64,000 bases of DNA. It comes from Streptomyces hygroscopicus. Lineage in GTDB: Bacteria; Actinomycetota; Actinomycetes; Streptomycetales; Streptomycetaceae. The DNA is taken from contig CP018627.1 of NCBI GenBank assembly GCA_002021875.1, positions 4,650,001 through 4,714,000 of the forward strand, given 5' to 3'. Positions 1-8,484 of this stretch are shown piece after piece. The notes below the pieces were generated by a model. That model was not told where the DNA came from and made no database searches. It saw only the letters and a program-made list of their open reading frames with translations. Position numbers and translations under genes: made by a program. Position 1 is the stretch's first letter, and every line of letters begins with the position of its first letter.

Positions 1-726
1 GCGGTGCTGTGCGAGAAGCCGTTCACGCTCAATGTCCGGCAGGCCGAGGAGCTGGTGGGCCTCGCCCGGGCCCGGGGCCGCTTCCTGATGGAGGCGATGT
101 GGACGTACTGCGATCCGGTCGTCCGCCGGATGACCGAGCTGGTCCACGACGGCGCGATCGGCGAGGTCCGGGCGGTCCACGCGGACTTCGGGCTGCCCGG
201 CCCGATCGACCCGGACCACCGGCTGCGCGATCCGGCGCTGGGCGGCGGCGCCCTGCTGGACCTCGGCGTCTATCCGGTGTCCTTCGCGCAGTTGCTGCTC
301 GGCGAGCCGGACGAGGTACGGGCGGTGGGACAGCTCTCCCCCGAGGGCGTGGATGTGAACACGGGCCTGGCGCTGGGCTGGGACAGCGGGGCGGTGGCGC
401 TGCTCTCCTGCTCGATCACCGCGGATACGCCGATGACGGCGGCGGTGACGGGCACGGCGGGGCGGATCGAGTTCCCGCGCGGCTTCTTCCACCCCGAGCG
501 CTTCGTGCTGCACCGGCCCGGCCGGGATCCGGAGGAGATCACCGCCGTGGACGGGCTGCGCTCCTACCAGCGGGAGGCTGCGGAGGTGATGCGCTGCCTG
601 CGCGCGGGCGAGACCGAGTCTCCGCTGGTGCCGCTGGACGGCACCCTGGCGGTGATGCGCACCCTGGACGCGGCGCGGGAGCGGCTCGGGGTGCGGTATC
701 CCGGCGAGGACGAGCGCGTGGTGTGA
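1..726 (+). CDS. Gfo/Idh/MocA family oxidoreductase, 5' end missing
   Basis: Only the C-terminal 241 residues are in the window; the frame is open from base 1, so the Rossmann NAD(P)-binding part lies to the left. The visible part begins with the CEKPF motif, whose lysine lies near the nicotinamide in this family, and continues into the α/β substrate domain with GGGALLDLGVYP. That segment recalls the dimeric dihydrodiol dehydrogenase / sugar dehydrogenase branch. Family members are soluble NAD(P)-dependent dehydrogenases of sugars or diols. The substrate cannot be read from sequence. The gene converges on phoD, with a strong hairpin between them. Confidence 0.85.
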   Translation, partial: AVLCEKPFTLNVRQAEELVGLARARGRFLMEAMWTYCDPVVRRMTELVHDGAIGEVRAVHADFGLPGPIDPDHRLRDPALGGGALLDLGVYPVSFAQLLLGEPDEVRAVGQLSPEGVDVNTGLALGWDSGAVALLSCSITADTPMTAAVTGTAGRIEFPRGFFHPERFVLHRPGRDPEEITAVDGLRSYQREAAEVMRCLRAGETESPLVPLDGTLAVMRTLDAARERLGVRYPGEDERVV

Positions 727-776
727 CGAGGTATGTGGTGTGACGAGGTATGAGGACGAGGTACGAGGGGTGACCC

Positions 777-816
777 GGGCGGGCCCGGCGCCTGGGGTGC
801 GCGCCGGGCCCCGCCC
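777..816. terminator. Hairpin between convergent genes
   Basis: The arm GGGCGGGCCCGGCGC (777-791) pairs with GCGCCGGGCCCCGCCC (801-816) with one bulged C and a 9-nt loop. There is no T-tract, as is usual in Streptomyces. Its place between the oxidoreductase and phoD stop codons fits a bidirectional terminator. Just upstream, 720-770 holds short imperfect repeats of GTGTGACGAGGTATG. Confidence 0.7.
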
Positions 817-821
817 GTCCG

Positions 822-2444
822 TCAGACCTGCTTCAGCCCGGGGTTCCCGGCCTCGCTGACGAACGACGCCGCCGTGGTGAGCGGCGCGCCCGGGGTGGTG
901 ACCGCGGAGACGGTCTTGTAGTCGGCGCGTGCCCGCTCCTCGTCCAGCGAGACGGTCACATAGCCGCGCCGGCCGTTGTAGAACTTCATATGCGGGTTGG
1001 CGGCCAGGTAGGTGGCCCAGTTGTCGGGCTTGTCGGCGCCGTCCTTGCCGCTGGTGATGGAGGTGCCGACGAACTCCACGCCCAGGGTGCGGGAGTCCGG
1101 GTCGTCGAAGTCCTTCTTGATGTCGAAGGCGTAGTGCACATGCACATCGCCGGTGAGCACCACGAAGTTCTCCAGGCCCGCCTGCTCGACTCCGGCCAGG
1201 ATCCGCTCCCGGGAGGCGGGGTAGCCGTCCCAGGAGTCCATGGAGAGCTTGGAGCGGGCGGCCGTGGTGTTCTTCCGCTGGGAGAAGGTGACCTGCTGCG
1301 GCAGCACGTTCCAGGTGGCGGTGGAGCTCCGGAAGCCGCTGAGCAGCCAGCGCTCCTGGGTGGAGCCGGTGAGGGTGCGCGCGGGGTCCTCGGACTCCGG
1401 GCCGGGGTACTGCCAGCCGTCGCCGTACGCCTGGTTGGAGCGGTACTGCCGGGTGTCGAGGATGTCGAACTGGGCCAGCTTGCCGTAGTGGAAGCGGCGG
1501 TAGAGCCGCATGTCGGCGCCGTCCGGCTGCTGCGGCATCCGCAGCGGCATGTTCTCCCAGTACGCCCGGTAGGCGGCGGCCCGGCGGATCAGGAACTCGT
1601 CCGAGGGGCCGCCGTTCTCGTCGATGTCGTCCGCGTAGTTGTTCTCGGTCTCGTGGTCGTCCCACGTGACGAACCAGGGGAAGGCGGCGTGGGCGGCCTG
1701 AAGGTCCTCGTCGGACTTGTAGAGCGCGTAGCGCAGCCGGTAGTCCTCGAGGGTCATCGTCTCGGCGTTGAACACCGCGGGGAGGGTGCGGTCGGTGTAC
1801 TTCCGGGCGCCGCCCACGGCGTTGACCGCGTACTCGTACTGGTAGTCGCCCACGTGGAAGACGGCGTCCAGGTCCTCGTCCGCCAGGTGGCGGTAGGCGG
1901 TGAAGTAGCCGTCGTGGTACGCCTGGCAGGACACCAGGCCGAAGCGCACGTCCCGGACCTTGGCGCCCGGGGCGGGGGTGGTGCGGGTGCGGCCCACCGG
2001 GCTGGTCCAGTTCCCGGCCCGGAAGCGGTACCAGTAGACGCGGTCCGGCTCGAGCCCGCCCGCGTCCACGTGCACCGTGTAGTTGAACTCGGCGTGCGCG
2101 GAGGTGGTCCCCCGGCGGGCGACGCGCCGGAACTTCTCGTCGCGGGCGATCTCCCAGTCGACCTTGACGGTGCCCTCTTCGGGCAGCCCGCTGCCGGGCT
2201 CGTACGGACGGGGCGCCAGCCTGGTCCACAGCACGACCGCGCCGGGCAGCGGGTCGCCGGAGGCCACGCCGAGGGTGAAGGGGTTGTCGGCGAGCGCGCG
2301 CGGAGACACCTGCGCGGCGTGGGCGCTGGGCAGGTTGGTGGTGAACGCGAGCGCGGCGGCGGCCCCGGTGACTGTGAGGAAGCGGCGGCGCCCCAGACGT
2401 GCGGCAGCGTCCCGTATGGCCTGCTGGTGCGAGTCGTGTGCCAT
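822..2444 (-). CDS. phoD: PhoD-family alkaline phosphatase/phosphodiesterase, Tat-exported
   Basis: 540 residues. The start at 2444 is chosen because AGGGGAG lies just upstream; an open extension to 2513 lacks a site. The N-terminus carries a twin-arginine signal (RRRFLTVTG) followed by an Ala-rich hydrophobic stretch and an AHA cleavage site near residue 43. An N-terminal fibronectin-like PhoD_N region follows, then the metallophosphatase core with SCQAYHDGYFTAYRHL, HVGDYQYE, WDDHETENNY and LTGDVHVHYAF, typical Fe/Ca ligand segments of PhoD. Known members release phosphate from phosphodi- and monoesters, including teichoic acid, outside the cell. PhoP control is usual in Streptomyces, but I could not find a convincing PHO box. 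Confidence 0.93.
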   Translation of the reverse strand: MAHDSHQQAIRDAAARLGRRRFLTVTGAAAALAFTTNLPSAHAAQVSPRALADNPFTLGVASGDPLPGAVVLWTRLAPRPYEPGSGLPEEGTVKVDWEIARDEKFRRVARRGTTSAHAEFNYTVHVDAGGLEPDRVYWYRFRAGNWTSPVGRTRTTPAPGAKVRDVRFGLVSCQAYHDGYFTAYRHLADEDLDAVFHVGDYQYEYAVNAVGGARKYTDRTLPAVFNAETMTLEDYRLRYALYKSDEDLQAAHAAFPWFVTWDDHETENNYADDIDENGGPSDEFLIRRAAAYRAYWENMPLRMPQQPDGADMRLYRRFHYGKLAQFDILDTRQYRSNQAYGDGWQYPGPESEDPARTLTGSTQERWLLSGFRSSTATWNVLPQQVTFSQRKNTTAARSKLSMDSWDGYPASRERILAGVEQAGLENFVVLTGDVHVHYAFDIKKDFDDPDSRTLGVEFVGTSITSGKDGADKPDNWATYLAANPHMKFYNGRRGYVTVSLDEERARADYKTVSAVTTPGAPLTTAASFVSEAGNPGLKQV

Positions 2445-2617
2445 GTGCTCTCCCCTGGCTCGTGGCGTCAGAGGAATTGCAGTGTCGGGGGACGGCCGGC
2501 CGCTTGCGTGCACCCGACATCGATATGACCGCTGGGTGAGGTCCGTTGCCGGAAGGGACCATTGCGGCGAATCGACACCTCCACACGGCGAACTGACGTG
2601 GCGTACGCTGCGGCGCC

Positions 2618-3391
2618 ATGAGCGACGGTCGTGTGTCGGTGGTGTCGAGAGTGGCGGTGGTGACGGGCGCGGGCTCCGGGGTCGGCCGGGCGGTGGCGCT
2701 CGAACTCCTGGAGGCGGGCTGGTCGGTGGTGCTGGCGGGGCGCCGCGAGGAGGCCCTGGCCGAGACGGCGCGGCTGGCCGGTGGCGGTCCCCCGGCCCCC
2801 GTGGTGCCGACGGATGTGGCCAGGCCGGAGCGGGTGGAGGCGCTCTTCGAGGCGGTGCGGGAGCGGTTCGGACGGCTCGATCTGCTGTTCAACAACGCGG
2901 GGAGCTTCGGCCCGCGCGGCGTGGCCCTGGCGGACCTGGCCTACGAGGACTGGCGGTCGGTCGTGGACACCAACCTGACGGGCGCGTTCCTGTGCGCCCA
3001 GGCGGCGTTCCGGCTGATGCGGGATCAGGAGCCACAAGGCGGCCGGATCATCAACAACGGCTCCATCTCGGCGCACGCGCCCAGGCCGGACAGCGTGGCG
3101 TACACCGCCACCAAGCACGCCATCACGGGGCTCACCAAGTCGCTGTCGCTGGACGGGCGGCGGTACCGCATCGCCTGCGGGCAGATCGACATCGGCAACG
3201 CGGCGACCGAGATGACGGAGCGGATGTCCGCCGGTGTACCGCAGGCGAACGGGGAGGTGGCGGTCGAGCCCGTGATGGACGTCGCGGACGTGGCGCGCAC
3301 GGTCCGGCATATGGCGTCGCTGCCGCTGGAGGCCAACGTGCAGTTCGCGACGGTCATGGCGACGGCGATGCCGTACATCGGCCGCGGCTGA
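2618..3391 (+). CDS. SDR-family oxidoreductase
   Basis: 257 residues of the classical short-chain dehydrogenase fold. The cofactor motif TGAGSGVG is near residues 16-23, NNAG follows, and the catalytic set is a Ser in NNGSIS plus YTATK. Product class: NAD(P)-dependent alcohol/ketone oxidoreductase; substrate unknown. The ATG at 2618 has no strong ribosome site, and an in-frame GTG at 2630 or 2639 would also keep the whole Rossmann motif. It is divergent from phoD across about 170 bp. Confidence 0.88.
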   Translation: MSDGRVSVVSRVAVVTGAGSGVGRAVALELLEAGWSVVLAGRREEALAETARLAGGGPPAPVVPTDVARPERVEALFEAVRERFGRLDLLFNNAGSFGPRGVALADLAYEDWRSVVDTNLTGAFLCAQAAFRLMRDQEPQGGRIINNGSISAHAPRPDSVAYTATKHAITGLTKSLSLDGRRYRIACGQIDIGNAATEMTERMSAGVPQANGEVAVEPVMDVADVARTVRHMASLPLEANVQFATVMATAMPYIGRG

Positions 3392-3424
3392 CGGATGAGG
3401 GTTCGTCACCCGTCCTAGATAACC

Positions 3425-3443
3425 CTCCAATTGTGGAGATAAT
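3425..3443 (+). promoter_or_regulatory. Possible promoter with dyad before the secreted-protein gene
   Basis: The hyphenated dyad CTCCA-attg-TGGAG (3425-3438) runs into GATAAT (3438-3443), a good -10 hexamer in an otherwise GC-rich stretch. No convincing -35 element was found. The 5' leader to the GTG at 3644 would be about 195 nt, so the assignment is tentative. Confidence 0.25.
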
Positions 3444-3643
3444 GTGAGGATGCGGGCAATTCACTCCATCGGCGCAGCGGCTCCGACGCCACGGCCGACG
3501 CGCCCGCTCGCCCATCCCCGGACCGGCGCCCTCTCCCGCCCCCGGACTGTTCGACGCCCGCTCCATATGGCAGGGTCGTTTCCCACCGCGCCACACCCTT
3601 CACCACCGCCCCACGACCGCCTTCCGAACGAAGCGAGACCGCC

Positions 3644-4258
3644 GTGCGTTCTCTGCCGCTCACCCTGGTCGCCCGTCTGCTGCCCGTCGCCGTCCTCGCC
3701 GCCGCGGGGGTGGCCATGACGACGTCGGACGACTCGGACGCGGGCGCCACCCCGGCGGGCCCCTCCCCGCAGACCTCGGCCCCGGCCACCGGCGCCGCCG
3801 CGCCGCGCTACGCCAAGCCGCCCGCGGAGGCGTGCACCACCCTCCCCGAGTCGATGATCAAGGACCTGGTGCCGGGCGCCAAAGCGGCCGGGAACGAGCT
3901 GAAGTCCAGCGACCTGGGCCGCCGCACGGGCTGTTCCTGGCACGCCCTGGACGACTTCGAATACCGCTGGCTGGACATCGCCTACGACGTCAAGAGCACC
4001 GCGGGGAAGAAGAGCGGGAGCGAGGGCGGCAGCGCGGTGCCCGGCCTCGGCGACGACGCGTCGGTGACCGAGAAGACCACCGAGGACGACGACCAGGGCA
4101 TCCGCGAGGCGGTGGTGACGGTCCACCAGGACAACGCCACGGTCACCGTGACCTACAACGGCGGCGACTTCGAGAGCCACAAGGCCGCCGACGGCGATGC
4201 GATCCGTAAGGGCGCCATCAGCGCGGCAAAGAAGGCCCTCTCCGCCCTCGACGGCTGA
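3644..4258 (+). CDS. Secreted hypothetical protein, DUF3558-like
   Basis: 204 residues. An N-terminal hydrophobic segment (LPLTLVARLLPVAVLAAAGVA) is followed by an Asp/Thr/Ala/Pro-rich linker, suggesting export; there is no lipobox cysteine. The mature part holds a pair of cysteines in ACTTLPES and RTGCSW, a spacing that resembles DUF3558-type actinobacterial cell-surface proteins. The GTG start at 3644 has only a weak GAAGCGAG upstream. No enzymatic motif is visible. It stands alone between an SDR and a glycosyltransferase. Confidence 0.7.
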   Translation: MRSLPLTLVARLLPVAVLAAAGVAMTTSDDSDAGATPAGPSPQTSAPATGAAAPRYAKPPAEACTTLPESMIKDLVPGAKAAGNELKSSDLGRRTGCSWHALDDFEYRWLDIAYDVKSTAGKKSGSEGGSAVPGLGDDASVTEKTTEDDDQGIREAVVTVHQDNATVTVTYNGGDFESHKAADGDAIRKGAISAAKKALSALDG

Positions 4259-4434
4259 TCGTTCCGCCCAGCCTTCCCGCTCTGCTCGGTCGTTTCGTTC
4301 TGCTCGGTTGTTTTGTGCCGCTCGCCCTTTGAGGTCGGCCGCTCAGTCCTTGATGAACATCAGCCGTACGGAAGTGTCCTTCCGGGTGAACGGATACGAT
4401 CGCGGGCATCGCACCCGAGCTCTGGAGTCCCACC

Positions 4435-5319
4435 GTGTCCGCCGCCTCCGAACCACGCCTGGGTATCGCCGTCCTGACCATGGGCAACCGGCCCAGAGAG
4501 GTGGCCGCCCTGCTGGAGTCGGTCGCGAAGCAGGACGTGCCCCCGGCCCGCATCGTGGTCGTCGGCAACGGCTCCCCGCTCCCGGAGTTCCCCGCCGAGG
4601 TGACCGCGGTCGAGCTGGCGGAGAACCTCGGCGTCTCGGGGGGCCGTAATGTCGCCTGGCGGCGGTTGCGCGACTTCGGCGACGTGGACGTCGTCATCGA
4701 CCTCGACGACGACGGGCTGCTGGTGGACGCCGACGTCTTCCGCAGGGTGCGCGATCTGTACGCCGAGGACCCGCGCCTGGGCATCGTGAGCTTCCGCATC
4801 GCGGATGAGACGGGTGAGACCCAGCGCCGCCACGTACCCCGGCTGCGTGCTTCCGATCCGATGCGCGGCGGCGAGGTGACCACCTTCCTCGGCGGCGGCC
4901 ACGCCCTGTCGGTGGCGATGCTGGAGCAGATCGGCGGCTGGCCGGACGCGTTCTTCTTCACTCATGAGGAGACCGACCTCGCCTGGCGGGCGCTCGACGC
5001 GCGCTGGAAGGTCCTCTACGCCCCCGAGCTGCTGCTCCAGCACCCCAAGACATCCCCTGCCCGGCACGCCGTCTACCACCGGATGACCGCCCGCAACCGG
5101 GTCTGGCTGGCCCGCCGCCATCTGCCGCTGCCGCTGGTCCCGCTCTATCTCGGCACCTGGACGCTGCTCACGCTCGCCCGCACCCGCTCCCTGACGGGGC
5201 TGCGGGCCTGGGCGGGCGGCTTTCTGGAGGGGCTGCGCACTTCCTGCGGTAAGCGCCGCCCGATGCGCTGGCGCACGGTATGGCACATGACCAAACTCGG
5301 CCGCCCACCCGTGATCTGA
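4435..5319 (+). CDS. Glycosyltransferase family 2
   Basis: 294 residues. The GT-A fold begins at GIAVLTMGNRP, with the metal/nucleotide-sugar DxD-type motif in IDLDDDG near residue 88. An acceptor-side GGWPDAFFFTHEETDLAWR segment near residue 165 is typical of family 2 enzymes such as rhamnosyl/galactosyl transferases. A hydrophobic stretch around LPLVPLYLGTWTLLTL suggests membrane contact. The GTG start at 4435 is set by GGAG at 4424-4427. It probably transfers a sugar from a nucleotide donor to a cell-envelope glycan or lipid; the acceptor is unknown and no glycan genes lie beside it. Confidence 0.88.
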   Translation: MSAASEPRLGIAVLTMGNRPREVAALLESVAKQDVPPARIVVVGNGSPLPEFPAEVTAVELAENLGVSGGRNVAWRRLRDFGDVDVVIDLDDDGLLVDADVFRRVRDLYAEDPRLGIVSFRIADETGETQRRHVPRLRASDPMRGGEVTTFLGGGHALSVAMLEQIGGWPDAFFFTHEETDLAWRALDARWKVLYAPELLLQHPKTSPARHAVYHRMTARNRVWLARRHLPLPLVPLYLGTWTLLTLARTRSLTGLRAWAGGFLEGLRTSCGKRRPMRWRTVWHMTKLGRPPVI

Positions 5320-5370
5320 CGGACCGACGGACCGACGGGCCGACGGCGCCCGGTGGCGTGACCGGCGGCC

Positions 5371-5991
5371 CTACGGGGCCAGCCCGAGGGCGGGGAAGAC
5401 CGACGCCTCGAGGAAGCGCGTCAGGTAGTCGCGGTCGGCGAAGCGGCCCTCCAGCAGATGGCGGACCCGCATCGCGCCGATGAGCTGGGTGGGGACGAAC
5501 TCGACGGCGGGGTTGTCCGCGGCCACCTCGCCGCGCTCCACGCCCCGGCGGACCATCGCCTGGATCGTCTTCACCTCGTGCTCGATCAGCGCGGTGCGCA
5601 GCGCCTGGAGCAGATCGGGGTCCTGCAGCGCGGCGTGCCCAACGGCGTACACCAGCGCCGTGTCACCGCCGCACACCTCCCGCGCCTCCCCCACCGCCGC
5701 CGCGACGGCGCGCAGATCGCCCGCGAGGGAGCCGGTGTCGATGCCCTCCAGCGCGAAGGGGCGTTTGCACGAGCGCAGCGCGGCGACGACGAGCTGGGGC
5801 TTGCTGCACCACTGCCGGTAGAGGGTGGAGCGGCTGGCGCGGGTGCGGGCGGCGACCGCCTCGATGGTGAGGGCCTCGTAGCCGCCCTCCTGGAGCAGAT
5901 CGAGGACTGCCTGGTAGAACTCCTGCTCCCGCTCGGGGCTGATCTTGGAACGGCGCTGCGGCGCGGCCGTCCCCGGGCCTTGCGTCGCCAT
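5371..5991 (-). CDS. TetR-family transcriptional repressor
   Basis: 206 residues. The N-terminal helix-turn-helix includes LTIEAVAARTRASRSTLYRQW (about residues 40-60) and the C-terminal half is a TetR_C-type ligand domain. GGAGGAG sits just before the ATG at 5991. It is divergent from a DMT-family exporter, the usual layout for a local repressor of an efflux gene. The shared control region contains six evenly spaced GTACCGATAC-like elements (6038-6127), the obvious candidate binding sites, so autoregulation and repression of the exporter are likely. The inducer is unknown. Confidence 0.92.
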   Translation of the reverse strand: MATQGPGTAAPQRRSKISPEREQEFYQAVLDLLQEGGYEALTIEAVAARTRASRSTLYRQWCSKPQLVVAALRSCKRPFALEGIDTGSLAGDLRAVAAAVGEAREVCGGDTALVYAVGHAALQDPDLLQALRTALIEHEVKTIQAMVRRGVERGEVAADNPAVEFVPTQLIGAMRVRHLLEGRFADRDYLTRFLEASVFPALGLAP

Positions 5992-6037
5992 GGCTCTCCT
6001 CCTCGGTCACCGGACTCCGGCCCCCTGACCACGCAGT

Positions 6038-6127
6038 GTACCGACACATCGGCGTACCGATACACCCATGTACCGATACAGCTCAGAACCGGTACACTCT
6101 CGTATCGATACGTTTGTGTGCCGATGG
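6038..6127. promoter_or_regulatory. Array of six decameric operators with 16-bp period
   Basis: Decamers start at 6038, 6054, 6070, 6086, 6102 and 6118, exactly 16 bp apart: GTACCGACAC, GTACCGATAC, GTACCGATAC, GAACCGGTAC, GTATCGATAC and GTGCCGATGG. The ideal form GTAYCGRTAC is palindromic, and the fifth copy is perfect (CGTATCGATACG, 6101-6112). The 6-bp spacers are unrelated. The array fills the gap between the divergent TetR and transporter genes. Binding by that TetR is inferred. Confidence 0.8.
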
Positions 6128-6164
6128 CGCCAGGCAGAGAGGCGCCCAGAGGAAGGCACGGTGG

Positions 6165-7220
6165 ATGAACCCGACCGTCATAGCCGTCGCGCTCGCGCTC
6201 GCCTCGGCCGTCGCCTACGCGACCGCCGCGGTGGCCCAGGAGCGGCTGGCCGCCGGCGGGCGGCCGGGCCGTATGCCGGGACTGCTGCTGCGCGGCGCCT
6301 GGTGGGGTGCGGTCGGCCTCAACTCCACCGGTGCCCTGCTGCATGTGGCCGCGCTGCGGTACGGACCGCTCACCCTGGTCCAGCCGCTCGGCGCGCTGAC
6401 CCTGGTCGCGGCCGTCCCGCTGGGCGCGCGGCTCGCGGGGCGGCGGGTGGCCCGGAACGAGTGGCGGGGCGTGGCCCTCGCTCTGCTCGGCCTCGGCGCC
6501 CTGCTGCCGGTCACCGCCGGGGAGACCCCGCGCGACACGCTCAGCCTGCCGCAGGCGGTCGCGCTCGCGGGCGTCGTCCTGGCGTTCATCGGGCTGTGCG
6601 TCCGGCCGGGGCGCGGGGGGCGCGGGACGTCGGGCCGGGGTCTGCGGTACGCCACCGCGTCCGGGGTCGCCTCGGGCGTCGCCTCGGCGCTCACCCAGAC
6701 CCTCACCGTCGCGCTCGCCGGCTCCCACGCGCCCGGGGCGGCCCTGGTGTCCTGGCGGACGGTGATCGTGGCCGTCCTGGTCGCGGTCTTCGCGGTGAGC
6801 GGTCTGCTGCTGGCCCAGAGCGCCTACGGCAGCGGCCTCGGCGCACCCCTCGCCACCCTGACCCTCGCCAACCCGGTGGCGGCGGCCGCCATCGGGATCG
6901 TCCTGCTGGACGAGCGCTTCCGGGGCGGCCCGGCGGGCTGGGCCCTGGCCGCCGCCGGCGCGGCGGCGGCGGCCCGTGGCGTGGTCCTGCTCTCCCGGGC
7001 GCCCCAGGCGGGCGCGGACGTGCGCGGGGACGCCGTGGCCGTACGGGAGGCCGCCGCGACCGTACGGCGGGCCACCGCACGCGAGGCGGCCGTACCGGCG
7101 AGCCGCGCACCCGATGAGACCCTGCGCGAGCCCGCCGCCGTCCCCCGGGAACCCGTGCGGGAACCGGTTCGGGAACCCGTGCGCGAGTCGGCGCGGGAGC
7201 CGGTGCCCACGTCCCCGTGA
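6165..7220 (+). CDS. DMT (EamA/NIPA-like) membrane transporter
   Basis: 351 residues. The first roughly 285 form alternating hydrophobic helices, about nine or ten membrane segments, starting at VIAVALALASAVAYATAAVA and including LTLVQPLGALTLVAAVPLG and LATLTLANPVAAAAIGIVLL, as in drug/metabolite transporters. The ATG at 6165 follows GGAAGG. The last 60 residues are hydrophilic and built of REPV-type repeats, a cytosolic tail unusual for the family. Divergence from a TetR gene and the operator array suggest inducible efflux, perhaps of an antibiotic or metabolite. Confidence 0.85.
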   Translation: MNPTVIAVALALASAVAYATAAVAQERLAAGGRPGRMPGLLLRGAWWGAVGLNSTGALLHVAALRYGPLTLVQPLGALTLVAAVPLGARLAGRRVARNEWRGVALALLGLGALLPVTAGETPRDTLSLPQAVALAGVVLAFIGLCVRPGRGGRGTSGRGLRYATASGVASGVASALTQTLTVALAGSHAPGAALVSWRTVIVAVLVAVFAVSGLLLAQSAYGSGLGAPLATLTLANPVAAAAIGIVLLDERFRGGPAGWALAAAGAAAAARGVVLLSRAPQAGADVRGDAVAVREAAATVRRATAREAAVPASRAPDETLREPAAVPREPVREPVREPVRESAREPVPTSP

Positions 7221-7262
7221 TCGTCCGGGCGCCGGGCGGCCCGCCGCCGTAAGGTGGACCGC

Positions 7263-8465
7263 ATGGTGGACGCGAGCGTGTCGACCTCGGCCGAGACCGC
7301 TGAGCAGTCGCTGGACGAGCTGCTCCGGGCGTCCCACGAGGCTTCACCCGCGGAGCTCCCGGGAGCCCTGGACCGCTACACCGCGGCCATGCACATGGGC
7401 CATGCGGTCGTCTACCTGATCGACCTCCAGCAGCGGCTGCTGATACCGCTCGACGAGGACGTATCGCGCCTGGACCTCGACGACTCCCTGGCCGGACTCG
7501 CCTACCGGACCAGCACCGTGCGGGTCAAGGAGGACAACGAGGGCGGGCTGGACGTCTGGCTGCCGCTGATGAACGGCGCGGAGCGGCTGGGGGTGCTGAA
7601 GCTGCGGATGGACTCCCTGGACGGGTTCACGCTCTGGCGCTGCCGGACGCTGGCCTCCCTCCTCTCCCTGGTCATCACGTCCAAGCGCACCTCCATCGAC
7701 ACCTTCGCGCGGCGCACCCGGACCCGGTCCATGGAGCTGCCCACGGAGATGGTGCGGGCCTTCCTCCCGCCGCGTTCGATCGGCACCGGCCGGGTGATCT
7801 CGACGGCCGTTCTGGAGCCCGCGTACGAGCTGGGAGGCGATGCCTTCGACCATTCGTTCACCGAAGACGTCCTGCACGCCACGATCCTCGACGCCATGGG
7901 CCACGATCTGGCGTCCGGGCTGACCACCTCCGTGGCGATGGCGGGCAGCCGCAACGCCCGGCGCACCGGCGCCGACCTGGCGGAGCTGGTCACCACCGTG
8001 GACGAGGCCCTGGCCAAATGGCTTCCGGACCAGTTCTGCACGGGCGTCTTCCTCCGGCTGCACATGCCGAGCGGGGCGCTGCGCTGGTCCAACTGCGGCC
8101 ATCCCACCCCGCTGGTCATCCGCCGCCGGCGGCTGCTGGACAAGGAGCTGGAGCGGACCTCCGAACCGCCGCTGGGGCTGCCCACGCGGCTGTCGGAAAC
8201 CCCCCGCCGGATCCATGAGACGGCCCTGGAGCCCGGCGACCGGATCCTGCTGTACACCGACGGGGTCGTGGAGTCGCGCGACGAGGGAGGCGAGCAGTTC
8301 GGCCTGGAGCGCTTCGCCGACCACATCATCCGCTCGACGGCCGCCGGGGAGAACGCCCCCGAGGTGCTCCGGCTGCTCATCCACGCCATCCTCGACCACG
8401 GGCACAGCCAACTCAGCGACGACGCCACGATTTTGATGATCGAGTGGCGGCCGCCGGATCCCTGA
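7263..8465 (+). CDS. SpoIIE/PP2C-type serine phosphatase with GAF-like sensor
   Basis: 400 residues. The N-terminal 190 look like a GAF-type sensor (AVVYLIDLQQRLLIPL through LWLPLMNGAERLGVL-type strands). From about residue 190 comes a PP2C-SIG phosphatase with GGDAFDHSF, LDAMGHDLASG and LYTDGVVESRDEGGEQFG; the aspartates bind Mn. Such enzymes dephosphorylate anti-sigma-factor antagonists. The ATG at 7263 is preferred over the GTG at 7254 because AAGGTGG (7251-7257) is correctly spaced from it. It lies 19 bp before a second SpoIIE-type gene and is probably co-transcribed. Confidence 0.88.
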   Translation: MVDASVSTSAETAEQSLDELLRASHEASPAELPGALDRYTAAMHMGHAVVYLIDLQQRLLIPLDEDVSRLDLDDSLAGLAYRTSTVRVKEDNEGGLDVWLPLMNGAERLGVLKLRMDSLDGFTLWRCRTLASLLSLVITSKRTSIDTFARRTRTRSMELPTEMVRAFLPPRSIGTGRVISTAVLEPAYELGGDAFDHSFTEDVLHATILDAMGHDLASGLTTSVAMAGSRNARRTGADLAELVTTVDEALAKWLPDQFCTGVFLRLHMPSGALRWSNCGHPTPLVIRRRRLLDKELERTSEPPLGLPTRLSETPRRIHETALEPGDRILLYTDGVVESRDEGGEQFGLERFADHIIRSTAAGENAPEVLRLLIHAILDHGHSQLSDDATILMIEWRPPDP

Positions 8466-8484
8466 GCCGTCGAGGCGATATCCG

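Noticed and set aside
2561..2594. PHO-box-like GTTCGCC / TTCGCCG repeats upstream of phoD
   Set aside because: The copies are 21 bp apart rather than 11 or 22 and the middle unit does not match GTTCACC, so PhoP binding is not supported.
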